Assembly: GCF_000002985.6 (NCBI RefSeq)
Contig: NC_003279.8
Span: forward strand, 5,704,001-5,768,000
Direction of reading: 5' to 3'
DNA: 64,000 bases
Origin: Caenorhabditis elegans
Taxonomy: Eukaryota > Nematoda > Chromadorea > Rhabditida > Rhabditidae
Numbering within the stretch: the first letter of the stretch is position 1; each line of letters opens with the position of its first letter. Below the pieces are notes generated by a model. The model did not search any database and had not been told where the DNA came from. It saw nothing but the letters and a program-made list of their open reading frames with translations. The position numbers and the translations under genes were made by a program. This document shows, one piece after another, positions 50,599-63,100 of this stretch.

Positions 50599-53500
50599 CT
50601 AAGTCTTGGTCATTTCCAAAAATGAGTGAAGCAAATCTCTGCCAATTTCCTTCAAATCACTAGTATTAATCTGATATCCACTGTTCTGTCCTTTATGAAA
50701 ACCACAAAATGTTGATTCTAAAGTGTAAGCCGTGGAGACTCCGAATTGACGCCAAACATTAACACGGGCAGATGACTCTTTGGCACGAGTTATGTTGAAA
50801 CGGCATTCTGATGCATTGAAACGACTTGGGCAAGTCTGAAAAAAACGTAATGTTTTCTATTTGCTTAATTTATTGATAGAACTCGTACCGCTTCCAATGC
50901 TTTAGGTAATGCCAAATGAAGTTCTTCTTCCAATTGAGCAGCTCCAACATCCAGAACATCATCAGCTCTCCATGATTCAGATGCATTGTTTCCATATACG
51001 AAATAGTCCCATTTCTTCGAGTGACCATGAATATCCACGTATGCAAATGGCTTTTTGTTTGCTACTTCGCACTGAAAATAATTTGAAATTTTGAGAAACA
51101 GAGTAAGTTCAGATTCTTACCAAGTACTGAATGATCGCTTTTGTGGCGAAAACTTCAGGATGCAGTGCTTCATTCGGTCGATCCCACATTCGATTTAAAT
51201 CAATTCCAGCTAAAGAACAACGATGTGATCCGTTTGTTACTCCGTCCGGATTGATCATTGGAACGATTTTGAAAATGAACGATTCACGTAGACGATACAT
51301 TTCATTCGATTGTCGACACAGAAGATTTTCCAAAATTCCTTTAAAAATATAATCGTTTTAAACAAAAATTGAAATTTTATTAAAACCTTGCATAATCCAA
51401 CTTGCATTCGTCTCTCCAGGATGGACACGTGCACTCAGTACAATCACTTCACGTGCCGCAATTTCAGCTGCAGACGCTGGTGTCGTGATTGTGAGCATCT
51501 GAAAATTGAGATAGTTCCATTTTGAATGAAATTTCACTAAATTTACCTTAATTGGATTTCCAGCCAATGAATGCCCAATGACGTCTTCCCGACAATATAC
51601 ATTTTCTTGTTTCCGCTTTTTCAGCATGCTCAGGGAAGACTGAAAGCAGAAAAATGAAATAAAATTGCAGAGAATTTTTGGAAAAAAAACTCACGTTGAG
51701 AAACGAGTAAGTATACGGATAGTGGTAGGCAATGTAGCAAATGTCACCCGTATTTTGGAATGTCACATTGAAACGAATTGAGTAATAGTATCTGAAACGG
51801 TCAATACAGTCTATCTTTTGCCATTTAAAGCAAAAAGAAATTTGGTAAGGTTTTCAGTTCAACTCACTTCTTCTTCTTCTGCTCCTCTACATTCTTCTTT
51901 TCCTCATTCTCATTAATATAAAGATTTCGAAAATAGCAAACATTTTCACCAACTCGTCTCCATCCATTTGCAGATTCCATCATCGAATACATCACTGGTT
52001 GCATACCTTGACTATACAATGATGTTGATTTGAGACAATTGACAATTTCAAATGTATATTTCACTGATTTTCGCATATTTGAGACCTGTTGAACAAAAGT
52101 TTAGATTAATTGTTAGCAAATGACACCGCCTACTTGGAAAAAGAACCACTGATAATGATCACGAAGTTGATTAACATCTGGAGAAAGGAAGAGTTCGTAG
52201 TGAGTTGGAGCAACCTGAAAATGAAAATACGTGATAAATTGTATTCAAAATAGATTGGATGCCCAATCAAGAACAAGAGTGCCCCCTTTTTTCACTAAAA
52301 TCGCAGTTGCCCCCTTTTTTCACTAAAAAAACGAAAAATTTCGATTTCTGAAAAATTGAAAATGTTTCGGTTTTCCGGAAATTCGAAAAATAGCTTAAAC
52401 TTTTGGGAATTTTTCATATTTTTAGAAGACATTTTTTAATCAACATAAAAAAACTTTGATTAAAAAAATTAAATTTTAAAAATAAAAAAATTTCATTTTT
52501 TTTCGATGACACCTTTTACCAGGAAAACTCCAAAAACTCACTTGAATAACCATTCTCAAATTTCCACTTTCAAATCTACTATCAAATTGTAAATCTTTTG
52601 AAGTATCCAATTTTCCTCCTCCAGTCACAAATGGTAATTCAGGTGATGGTAGACCATCGAAAGCCGCTGTATCAAGATCATAGATCACTTGATTCGACGT
52701 TGCACTTCTCTCCGGTTTGTCCAACTCTTCGATGATCATTTTCTTCATATTATTCGAAGTTTTCGCAGTTTTCTCACGGATTCGGGTGGGTGTGTTGAAC
52801 ATTTCAATTGGAAGATGATGATGAATTGGCATCACGTGACGAGTTTTCTGGAAATCTTTTTATTTCAAATGCTTTATTCCTTGTGAAAATACACAATAAA
52901 TAATATTTAATATTAATTACCTCACAAATACTTCTCCATGATTCCTGATTCGTTTGATAAATCATTGAAAATGTTGGTTGCAGTGTTCCTTGTTCATTTT
53001 CAACAAAAAAAGGTGCATATTTCGCGAGTTGCTGAGGATTAAGCCTTGTAGTCTTCGGAAGTGCTCCATTAATCTCATCATCATCCTTTCCATCATCATC
53101 ATCTGATCCTCTATCATCTTTTCCTTCATCATCATCATCACGAACAAATGCTTCATCTTCTTCATCCATACCATCTTCATCTGAACTTCGTCCATTATCA
53201 AATGATATATTGATTGATGATGAGTTTCGAATACGTCCATGACCTCCAGGAGTTGATGGAGTTGCTGTTGGAAGTGGAAAATCAATTGGGAAACGTCGAG
53301 TTTCAAGAGGATACGGTAGTGGGGACATGCAACGAAGACACAATGCAGAGAGAGAATCCTGTAAATCAAAAATATTTATTTCAAAAACCGAACAATTTCT
53401 AAAATTTTAAAAGTTTCTAAATTCTAAAGTTTTTTTAAAAAAGAAATCAAAAGTTGGTATTCCAGAAACCAAAATATCTGAAAGCTAAACAAAAAAAAAA

Positions 53501-56500
53501 TTATTACAAAAATTATCTAACAATTTTGGTGTAAAAAATACAAAAACTTTCTGAAAATTTTTTAAGCTAAAAAATGTTTTCAATTTCTAAAAAAAAACCA
53601 AGAGCTAGAAAAATCGAAAATTTGTATTCCAAAAAATAAAAAAATTTTGAAAATTCTAAAAGCCAAAAATGTTCAATTTTTTTAATTTCAAAAAAATTTC
53701 GCGTTGAACAGAAGAGGATCATTTCATTAAAAAAATTGTTAACTTTATACTACGTTCACCGTTTGAAATTATTTAAAAAATAATTTTGAATCAAACTAGA
53801 AATCAAAACTGAACAGTTTTATATATCTATCAATCACAAACTTCTACCACTTGATTTTCGGTTTCAAAATTGGAAAGAACAGAAAAAGAGGAGCTTTATC
53901 CCACTTATCACCAATTATTTTCTATCTATTTTCTATTTATTTACGGGTAAACAAAATGTGAGGCAAAACTTGATCAAATATATATACCCGTTCTCTTTTC
54001 TTTTCTATTTTATTGGGATTTTGGAACAGGAAAAACGATGGAAAAGATATAGAAATTTTATAGCTTTATAGGCGTTCGTGTCCTCAAAAAAATGAGAGAT
54101 TTTCTTTCTGAAGGATCACGATTTTTTTAATTTTTTTATTTGGACGGAGTGAATTCCTTAACTTCCAAATTGAATCAATTTGGAGAAAAAAACCACAAAA
54201 AAAGAAACAATTAAATGAATAAATTTTTACTTGAAAAAGATCAAAGAGTCATTCTCCCACGGAAACAAAAACTTTTGATCTTTCAACATTTTCTCTCATC
54301 TTTGCACCATGTGTTCATGAGATCTTATGAAGCGCGGAGTGTGGTAAACAATGACTGGTACCACTGGACACATGTGTGATATAACTGATGATCATTTTCA
54401 ACAATATACCCTTCATACGTCATTTTATTTCGTGTGACCACTAGAATTATTACGGGTCATATTTCTCTTTTAGATGAATTTTGAAAAAGTTCTTATTTTT
54501 ACACTAAAATTACTCGACAAGTTTTTCAGAAATAAAACTGCATTTTTTGTTCAATTTAAGTGTATCAGCTTTCAGGGAGTACTGTAGTTTCCAAAAACCA
54601 AAAATTGCAACTACAGTACTCCTTAAAGACTCATAAACTTTTCGAATGGAACGAAAATCGGTCGCTTCGAGACCACGTATTTTTGGAGCAAAATTGCAAA
54701 ATCCAACTCCCAGTCATAAATGGTCTGTTGTAGTAATTATTTTTTAAAAATATTAGAAACAAAAAAAATCTCTAAAAAATCAAAAAAAAACATATTTACC
54801 TTTGACTTTTTTTTCTTCTTAATTTTCCTATTAATCTTCACTTTTCCCTTCTTTTTTTCGCTGACAATCGCTCTTTTTCGCGTGAAACACATTTTTTGGA
54901 AAAATTGGAGTTCGAAATGAATTAAAATTTGAGAATCGGAAAAAGAATAAATATTTCACTTCACGTTTTTTTTTTGAAAATATCTAAGAATCTGTGAAAC
55001 TTTTTTTTTCGCTTGCCAATACCACAGATTTTTTTAACTTTTACATTTTTGAAAATTTAAAAATTTAAAAAAACGCACCACAATCCTAGATTTGGGGCCA
55101 GTTTTCCATTCATCACTCCAAAATTCTTTGAGTTCTCTTGAACAAATGTCCAGTACTTGCAAATTTTTCAGCTCATCGCGTGCTTTTTCTGAAAAAGATG
55201 TAGACGATTAGGAAATTTTACGAAAATTTATTTTAACTTACTAAAATTGCTAAGTAGCCTCAAAATAGCAATTGTTCCTATGACAACCTCAGTGTGTGCA
55301 GCTGAAAGTGATTTATCAAAAGTTCCGAAAAGAGATGAGAGAAGACGAGTTGGACGAGAATTTGATGATGAAGCAAGGTGTCGACGAAGAACTTCAAGTA
55401 GATATTTACATATATTCTCACGCAGAAGTTGAGTTCGAGTACGTTCTGAAGTATTAAAAAATATTAAATTTAAATTTTTGATGGGGCAAACTGATTTTTT
55501 GATGTACTAAAAAAAATCGAGAGAAAAATGAAAACTGAAGTATCTGAAAGCTTAACCAAAATTGGAAAATCACATCTTTAAAAGTTGAAGTTTTCATTAT
55601 TTCTCAATTTGTCTTCGTTTTTTCTTATGTGCTTTTCCTGAATTTAAGACTGGATTTTATTTTTGGATTTTTTGAAGCAAAATTCCCTTTTACGCAACTC
55701 CATCTTTAAGAAAACTTATGAATAACTAACTATTTTTCATAGTGAAGAACAATAATTGAAGATGTTTGTCAAGAAGTAGAACTTGAGATGTTTGATCTGA
55801 TGCATCCAATGCTTTAATTTTCACTAAAAGTCGAGTCATAAAACCTTCATAACGACCAATTGCCTGTCCATTTCGTGCTGAAAACGGAAATATTATTCAA
55901 AAAGTTAGTGATATTTATTGAAACTCACGAGATCTTGAGATCTTTATGAAAAATGGAAGAAACAATTCTGGCAAAGTATCTTTTTGAATAAAAAGTTTGC
56001 ACATTGGAGAGATCAAGCCGCCCATTCGAACTTTCAGGCTTACACGCGGATCTGAAATTTTGAAATAAAAAAGCTTCTGGATTCCAACAACTTGATTACA
56101 GTACCTTTCAGACCTATTTTGTGCAATAATTTCCACAAAACTTCATCTAAATTATGATCAATTGAAGATTCATCAGTTACATCAAGTGTCATAATAATCC
56201 TTTTTCGTGTGATTCGAGTTAAAGTTGCAATTACATCACATTTCACTATATATTTCTCCTTTTTTCGGTCATTTTCAGATGAAAAATGACTGAAAATAAG
56301 GTGAAGAAGACGACAAAGGAAGATTACATCAGGTTGAGTACGGTCTCCCTGAAAATATGAAAGAATTTGTATTGATCAATGATCAATTACTGACCTCGAA
56401 TGCAGCTAAAACAGCTTTCACTCCACTTTTTGTCAAATGTGATTGTTTTTTGTGGCCGAATGCTTCGATAAGTTCTAGTTTTTCTTCATCCGACCATACT

Positions 56501-56778
56501 CCATTACAGCTGAAAAATCAAGAAATCTTGATAAATTATTTTTGACAAAAAAAATATTTGCGAATAAATTATCACAAATTAAAATACAGAAATACTTAAA
56601 ATTACCTAGGAAGAAGAGCTTGTGATGTTTTTGATTGTGGATGTTCTGATAAGAAATTGGAGATGTCCACTATCAACTGACTCCTGAAAATTATACTTTG
56701 AAAATTAAATTTTAATGATAAAGAATATCACTACCATGGTTGTTTCACCGCTGCAACGTCATCAGAATCCGATGGCAT
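50599..56778 (-). CDS. ccpp-1: Cytosolic carboxypeptidase (Nna1/AGTPBP1 family), tubulin deglutamylase
   Basis: An M14D zinc carboxypeptidase that removes polyglutamate side chains from tubulin; worm CCPP-1 maintains ciliary microtubules in sensory neurons. It is a many-exon gene from M at 56778 ([15 protein letters not shown]) to the stop at 50599. The N-terminal half is an armadillo-like helical region (exons 56760 to about 55080). A strongly acidic insert ([20 protein letters not shown]) lies in the exon at 53343-52922. The carboxypeptidase domain holds the Zn ligands HPGE ([15 protein letters not shown]) and the His of [15 protein letters not shown]. It also has the substrate-binding [11 protein letters not shown] and the catalytic Glu in [10 protein letters not shown]. 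All key residues are present, so it should be active. Exon borders in the N-terminal half were not fully resolved. Confidence 0.93.
52276..52329. repeat. Short tandem direct repeat in a ccpp-1 intron
   Basis: TGCCCCCTTTTTTCACTAAAA occurs twice in close succession with about 10 bases between copies. Probably a small intronic duplication with no clear role. Confidence 0.5.
54573..54627. repeat. Small hairpin in a ccpp-1 intron
   Basis: GGAGTACTGTAGTT at 54576 is mirrored by AACTACAGTACTCC ending at 54622, with a loop of about 19 bases. The CTACAGTA core is common in worm palindromic repeats. Confidence 0.6.
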
Positions 56779-57026
56779 TTTATGACATTTCTTCTTTCTG
56801 CTTAATTATTTTTTAAATATTTTATTTTTAGAATAAATTAACAGAAAATATTTGATATTGATCATTAACAAGTCTCACGAAGAATAAAACGAAAATCGAA
56901 AAAACTCATTTATTCGAACTAAAGTAATCAATCTTTCACTAATAGATGATATTTTTAACCGAGAAGAGGTGAGAAAGCGACAATTAAAATGTTTAAAGTT
57001 TTGTGGCAAGTGTACTCCATTTCTGT

Positions 57027-57981
57027 TTATCCTCTGTAGAAGAAGCCAGTCTGAAAGAATTTAAAATTTATAAATATTTGTTTTTTTTTGTTTTATACTT
57101 TTTATATAATTTTAAATTTTGGCGTTATTTTTTATATGAACTATGTTGAGGATTAAAACACCGAATTGTAAAAAATACGAAAAAGAGAAAAGAACAAATA
57201 TAGCCACAATTCGAAGCAAACAAGAGGAAAGTGTCATCGAAAAATAAATCTCCATGGCAACAAAACTGGACCTCCGAGACAGCTTTTCTTGTTTTCTCTG
57301 CGTTTTCATTGCATTTATGTTATTTTCAGAGCTCTTCTTTATTCTTTTGGGAGTTTTGAAAAAATTGTTTTTAGTATTTTGTGTAGGAAGGTGTTAGAAA
57401 AACAGGAAATTAGCTAGGGATTCTCGCTGGCACAAGTTGTTTCGAGTGAAAATAATATACAACTAATATTTCTAGAATACAGAGAAAAATTTTTTTAACG
57501 TTTTTGAAAGAATCATTTGAATTAATTTTTGCTTAAAACGTACATTAACAGCCTCACACTCTTCTTCAGACATTCCTTGCCTTTGGAATCTTTGTGGCAA
57601 TTGATTCCATTCGATACCTTGTCCACGTGGAATCTTTCCAACTGGGCCGATTGATGAAGCTGTTGGAGTTGAAGATGAAGCCGTCTTGGTTACAGCTGAT
57701 GGGAAATTTCCAGAAATTTGAAGTGGTGGAAGAGATTTTGCATCAAAAAATGGACGAGGGAGGCGAGCACCGACGAATTTGATCATCGGTTTACGGAATG
57801 AAGCCTGGGAGGAACAAAATTTGATTTTATTCAATGCTATGTTTTTAAAATATAATTTTGGAAAAGCATTTTTAATTTAAAATGTGTTTTATGAATCAGA
57901 ATAAATTGAGAGCAAGTTTCCTTTGAACACATTTAAATTTAAAATGAAACTCACTGCCTTTAAAACACTTGACGAGTGCAT
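57027..57981 (-). CDS. Alpha-ketoglutarate dehydrogenase component 4 (KGD4 / MRPS36)-like protein
   Basis: KGD4 is a small mitochondrial adaptor that recruits the E3 subunit to the 2-oxoglutarate dehydrogenase core. From the ATG at 57981 the exons 57981-57955, 57804-57544 and 57050-57027 give 103 residues, the same length as the human protein. The N-terminal part (MHSSSVLKA then KPMIKFVGARLPRP) resembles the KPHTPLIRFPDRR region of human MRPS36. The C-terminal EWNQLPQRFQRQGMSEEE with ECEAVN then TGFFYRG resembles its conserved LPQKYRRKLVSQEEMEFIQRGG end. The first exon stays open upstream to an acceptor at 58126, adding up to 48 residues. No phase-compatible first exon with an ATG was found, so that part may be leader sequence. 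The homology is judged by eye. Confidence 0.6.
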
Positions 57982-58263
57982 TTCTCTTTTAATCGGTGCC
58001 GATGGATTCGAATTTGAGACTTTTGGAGTTTTAAGAATTTGTGCTTGATTCTCAATGCTTTTCGTCACAGATTTTCCACCGAAAATTGATTCGAAAAGTG
58101 ACTGAAGACGAGCGGCCCAGAGAGTTCTGAAATGTTAATTATTATTGATTTCTTCAACGAAAAAAAGCTTCTACATGCTAAAAAGCAGAAATAATAAGTG
58201 CAGGAGATAACACAACAAATACTTAATTCGATATCCATTTTGAAAAACTCTATTAATTTTGTA

Positions 58264-58605
58264 TTAAAAGTTTAATATTTGAGTACGGGGACGAACACGA
58301 GTAAGCTTTGAAAAATAATCGATATATGCTTTTACTTGATGATTGAGAAGTCGAAGAGACGTTTCATTGTCAGCAATTTCCAGCCAAAAATATATTATAA
58401 ATAATAATAATAATTTGATAAAAGTATTCGAGAATCGCGAGAAAGGGCGGCAGAGAGGACGGGGACGAGATTTCCACATTTTGTGTCTGCGTCTCTCATA
58501 GTGAAAAAACATTATTTTCGGGTTTATGGAAAATATTTTCACGAAATGAACTGGGAAGCGAAGAAAGGAAACATTTTCCGCAATACTACTTGTAAAATAA
58601 AACAC
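58264..58605 (-). other. Open frame with a membrane segment, uncertain gene
   Basis: A 113-codon frame with a basic start (internal MWKSRPRPLCRPFSRF), one hydrophobic segment (FIKLLLLFIIYFWLEI) and a polar C terminus (HQVKAYIDYFSKLTRV). It has no recognised family, no clear splice or trans-splice site, and lies between the KGD4-like gene and a palindrome. It may be a small membrane protein or chance. Confidence 0.25.
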
Positions 58606-58813
58606 TTAAAAAACAGCTATCTCACCTGAACATAAAATTACTTTTTCGAAAAGTTGAGGGCAAAAAATAAAGAAGAATCGCCCTTTGAAAGTTGAATTTG
58701 GTAAATAAAATTTTAAGTTGACGAAATTTGAAAAATTACAATTTTGTGAACAAAAAATAACTTTTTATAAGTTTAAAAACTTAATTGAAACACGCGAAAA
58801 GTGGAAATTATTG

Positions 58814-59125
58814 ATGGTGCGTCCATAGTCTGCGGAAAACGGGAATTTCCCGCGTGCGGAAGCGTCCATAGTCTGCGGAAAAAAACAAGGGGTTTCTCGC
58901 TTTGTTATTGGTCAATTTCAAAATAGTGGGCGTGTTCAACCAATTAGAGGCTGTAAAATTTTAAGCTGTGCAATGGGAAAACAAGAAACAACAGCTGATT
59001 GGTTGGCCACGCCTACTTTTTTGAATTTTGAGGAAAAAAAAGCGAGGAACTCCGGTTTTTCCGCAGACTATGGACGCTTCCGCACGCGGGAAATTCCCGT
59101 TTTCCGCAGACTATGGACGCACCAT
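58814..59125. repeat. Near-perfect palindromic repeat with doubled terminal motif
   Basis: Each arm contains the unit GCGTCCATAGTCTGCGGAAAA twice, flanking CGGGAATTTCCCGCGTGCGG. The right arm is the exact mirror, ending ACTATGGACGCACCAT. Inner flanks are also mirrored (TTGGTCAATTTCAAAATAG versus the AGCTGATTGGTTGGCC side) but more diverged. The total is about 310 bases with no coding capacity, fitting a MITE-type relic inserted between two genes. Confidence 0.85.
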
Positions 59126-60110
59126 GAACAAAATCAGTTCGAACAAATTGCGAACAAAAAACAAATTAGGAGAACTACTGTACTTCTTTAAAGGCGCACA
59201 CCTATCCGCGCAACTCAGGTCTCATAGAGCAATAATAATTAATGGAGCGCGGTTGCTGACCTCGCTGCGCGGAAAATTGAAAATCAACTTTTCAGCTTCA
59301 GCAGAATTGCTTCCATTTTTTGCTTCGGTATAGCTGTAAAATAGTTTTAAAAACCGCAGATAGAAACTGGGTAACAAAACGAATTAAAAAATGCCGCCGA
59401 CATGGATAGAGTTTTTAAAAAGAAGACCATGGTGGCTCTTTTTTTGTTGTGAAATCTACATTTTTCGACCAAAAATTTCAAATTTTACATATTTTATCCT
59501 CTAACGCTTCTGGTACCGAAAAAAAGAAAAAAAAACTGATGCTGCAAGTTGTTTCGTAGTAAATCTTGCCATTCTTTGTGCACCTCGAATCCGAGTCTGA
59601 TCGGAATCTGAAATTACACACACTCCAATATCTGAAATTTAATTAACAGTTTTTGGAATTTGCAAAAAAAATCTTCAGAAAAAATTATTGCAAAGAGCAT
59701 AACATTCCAAGAAACCTTTTGGTTGATATCATTTTCTCATTTGTGCACCACACTTTGTAGCTCTTTTTCTCACCGAATGTGGGCTCCAGAACTCCCATTC
59801 CCACCGTCTTGTTTCTCCAAAATTTTGACGTCAAAAGTGAAAAATTAAGTTAATGGAAGAGATTCGAGAGAAACACGAGACAGCTGCTTCTCATCTCCAT
59901 AGAAACCATACAAGAGACCACAGAGACGTTGAGCAAGAAAATGGGCGGAGCCCAGTATTTTCGTCAAACTAGTTATACTCTGCGTCTCTGAGCATTGGTG
60001 GAAATCAAAATCAAGAAATAGAAAAAAAGAAACTGCTTTGTGATTTTTTGGTTTTTTCTTCTTTTTCTCAATTTTAAATCATTTCAATAAACAGTATTAT
60101 TTATTCAAAA
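59126..60110. promoter_or_regulatory. Upstream region of the DHHC gene
   Basis: About 1 kb between the palindrome and the DHHC start codon. No supported gene is present. CTCGCTGCGC-type GC patches occur near 59215-59275 and an AGAGAC-rich block at 59890-59990 before the ATG at 60111. There is no strong acceptor next to the ATG. Confidence 0.35.
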
Positions 60111-63100
60111 ATGGGTTTACTATGTGAACTACGTGGATTTGGATTTGGAAAATATCAAATATTCAGTTATATTCTAAGTATTATAATGATACCAGCTACA
60201 ATGTATGTAGTTTATCCAATACTTCCAAGTTATTTTTGGATTGGTAAGTTCTCCTTTTTTTAAATTTTTATCTGTACATTCAGCTTGGTTGCATAATAAA
60301 ACTATTTACTTGTGACCACACCAATTTTTAATTAGAAAAATGCTGTAAATAGATGTTTTGTATATTCTGTATTATATATTTTCACCTCTTTTCAATATCC
60401 GATATTATTTCCGTAGTAGTCCTTCTTTGAATTCCCGAGTAATACTTTTAATGTTTATTCCAAAATTATCTGTTATTTTTTTCTGGCGCCAAACTATTTA
60501 GTGAAACACCTCAAAAAAATTGAATTCATGATCTAGCACACAGACATTATTGTTGGAAATCTTTCGACCACACTGTGCATTTCATAAATCTCTCGAAATA
60601 GTAATAAAACCTTGAAACCAACTGATCAGGTCGCTTGAGAGTATATCAGTCTGATTAGAACATAATCAGAAACATCAAAACTAGATAATCACGTTTTGCT
60701 ATGTAGGCGTTAGTTTAAGAGTACGATACTTGGAAGATATAACTGTAAGGTTGTGGGATTTTTGTTTTATTATGTTGTGATAGGAAACAAACATAGAAGT
60801 GAAGTACAGAAACAATTGACGGGCCTACTTGACTGAATAATATAAAAGTAGAGTATCGGAACTTTTAAAATATTTTTTTATTTTAATTTTTATTGGAAGT
60901 TTTCAGTATTTACTTTTGGAAGTCGACCAAAAAAAGTTCTCGAAATTCTCAAAATTACTCGAAAAGTCAAACTTGTTCGAAAATTTGGCAATTTTCCAAA
61001 CATTGACTAAGAAATGTTGGAAAAAAATACCTTTAAAATGTTAGTGTTTAAAAATTATGTTCTCTCATGCTGTACGAAATTAAAGTTTTGTCAAAGTGTT
61101 TTTACGATAGAAAGAAACGAAATGTTGACTAAAAAATTTAGTAAAAATAGATGAGTCTGAAGCTTGAAAATGAATACTTTTTCCCGATGACACACTTTTG
61201 TAGTCTGTCGTACACCGTCTACTTATTAATTCCTTGGCTTATTTTCTCTAAACTTGATAAGAAACAAAAATATGTTTGAGTGGAAGGTGTGAAAAGACGG
61301 GATCATTGAGATTAGGTATTAGAGGATCAGGAATTAAATATGAGAACTCGGCCTTTCCATGTGATAGTTTTATTCTTTTATTAATTCCTTGTAACTTGAA
61401 GAATACAATTTATACTTTAAGAAATGATTGAAGTAAAATGTGTTCCACCAGTTGGTTTTTTCAAATCGATCAATTTTTAAAAAATTGTCGAGAAAATCCG
61501 GAAATCATTGATTTTGGAAACCTTTCAGTTGGTTGATATCTGAGAACTGTTTGCAATTTTGAAAAATGATCCAGATCAAAAATGTTTTACTGTAAATTCT
61601 CTATTTACTGGAACCAATTTATTCATTTCTGGTGCATTAACACTATTGTTAAATCCAATTGGTCTGTAGAGCCCATTCAAATTACCGTACCCCTGCACTA
61701 CCTTTCCGTTTAGTGTTAGAGTTCTATTGAAGAGAAACGTAAAATTAGACGATGCACCCTTAGCTAAAACAGGTCAAATCAAAATAAATTCTAACCAACT
61801 TTTAAAACTAGTATGTTTTCATTATTACATTATCAATATCTTTCTTATTTTCCTGTATCAAAACTCTTATTTGTTTTGGACTTAACATCAGTAATTAGTG
61901 ATAACATGAAATAAAACTTGTTTGTGATAAATTCGCATGATGTTAAAATCAAAAAGATCAACACAAAATTCTTACTCATACTCCCCTGAAAATCACGTTT
62001 TTCTTCCCCAATCCCATCTCTATAATTGTGTCCAAAGTTGCAATTTATGTGCATTTTCGAAGAAAAGATTGTGATATTTTACTGATAATTATACACTTTC
62101 ATTATTTTTTCCTCAACTCAACAAAAGAAGTAAACAAGTTTTTTCCGCCTACTCATAATTTAATGAGCGTCTAAAAGACCGAAAATTTGGAAATTTCTTG
62201 CAAGCTATGAGGGTAATGAAATGGAATATATTTAGACAAATACTAAGAATTGAAAGATTTCTAAAAGGAAAATGAACCTATTCAGCCATAAAATGATGAT
62301 ATTTTTCAAAAAAAACTAGTATTCGAATCTGAAATTTAAAAAGTAACGTAGAGTATTGGTCGATCTGATGTCTCAAGTTTGAGGGAGCACAGTCTCTCTA
62401 CTTCTGTAAATTACATTATCAGTTAAATAAATCAGTCAATCAATCTACAGGAGTTACACTACAAAATATTTGTGAGCTCAAATTTTAAAACCAGATGTTT
62501 TTTCTAGAGGCCAGTCAAAATAGGAACACACTGATCCCTGTAATTAAAAATTTAATAAACTTTATTTTCTTTATCAAATGAACAAATCAATAAAAGTTTG
62601 CATTTGTAGCGCAATAACTGAGATTGTGGCAAGGCCCATCTAGAAAAAAACGTATCCTTTAAATTAGGCCTTCAAACATACGCTTCATCTTTTCGCGAAA
62701 ATACGACATTTTCGACGACTTTCCTTAATTTAAATGGTATATTTAAGATAATCTGAACTTTACCGCGTTCAATCTTTAGAAAAATGAGCTCAACATAAAT
62801 TTTTCAAACCAAGTGTTCAATTGAATCAAGAAACCAGGAACATAATTGAAAGATTGAAAATTAAATTTAAAAAATCGGCAGAGTGACTTTGACGTCAAAG
62901 TTTCATATGAAAACGTTTAAAAATAAAAGCACCTGAAACTGGAAATAGAAAAAAAGCAAGATAACTTTTCTGCAGAAACGGAAAATGTTTTTTTTTCAGC
63001 TATCCCAGTTCTATATGGTCTTATTTACATTCAAGTGATATACATGACAATTTATGAGCCAGCATCAAGTGAATTGAAAGAAAAAGTAAAAAGTGAACGT

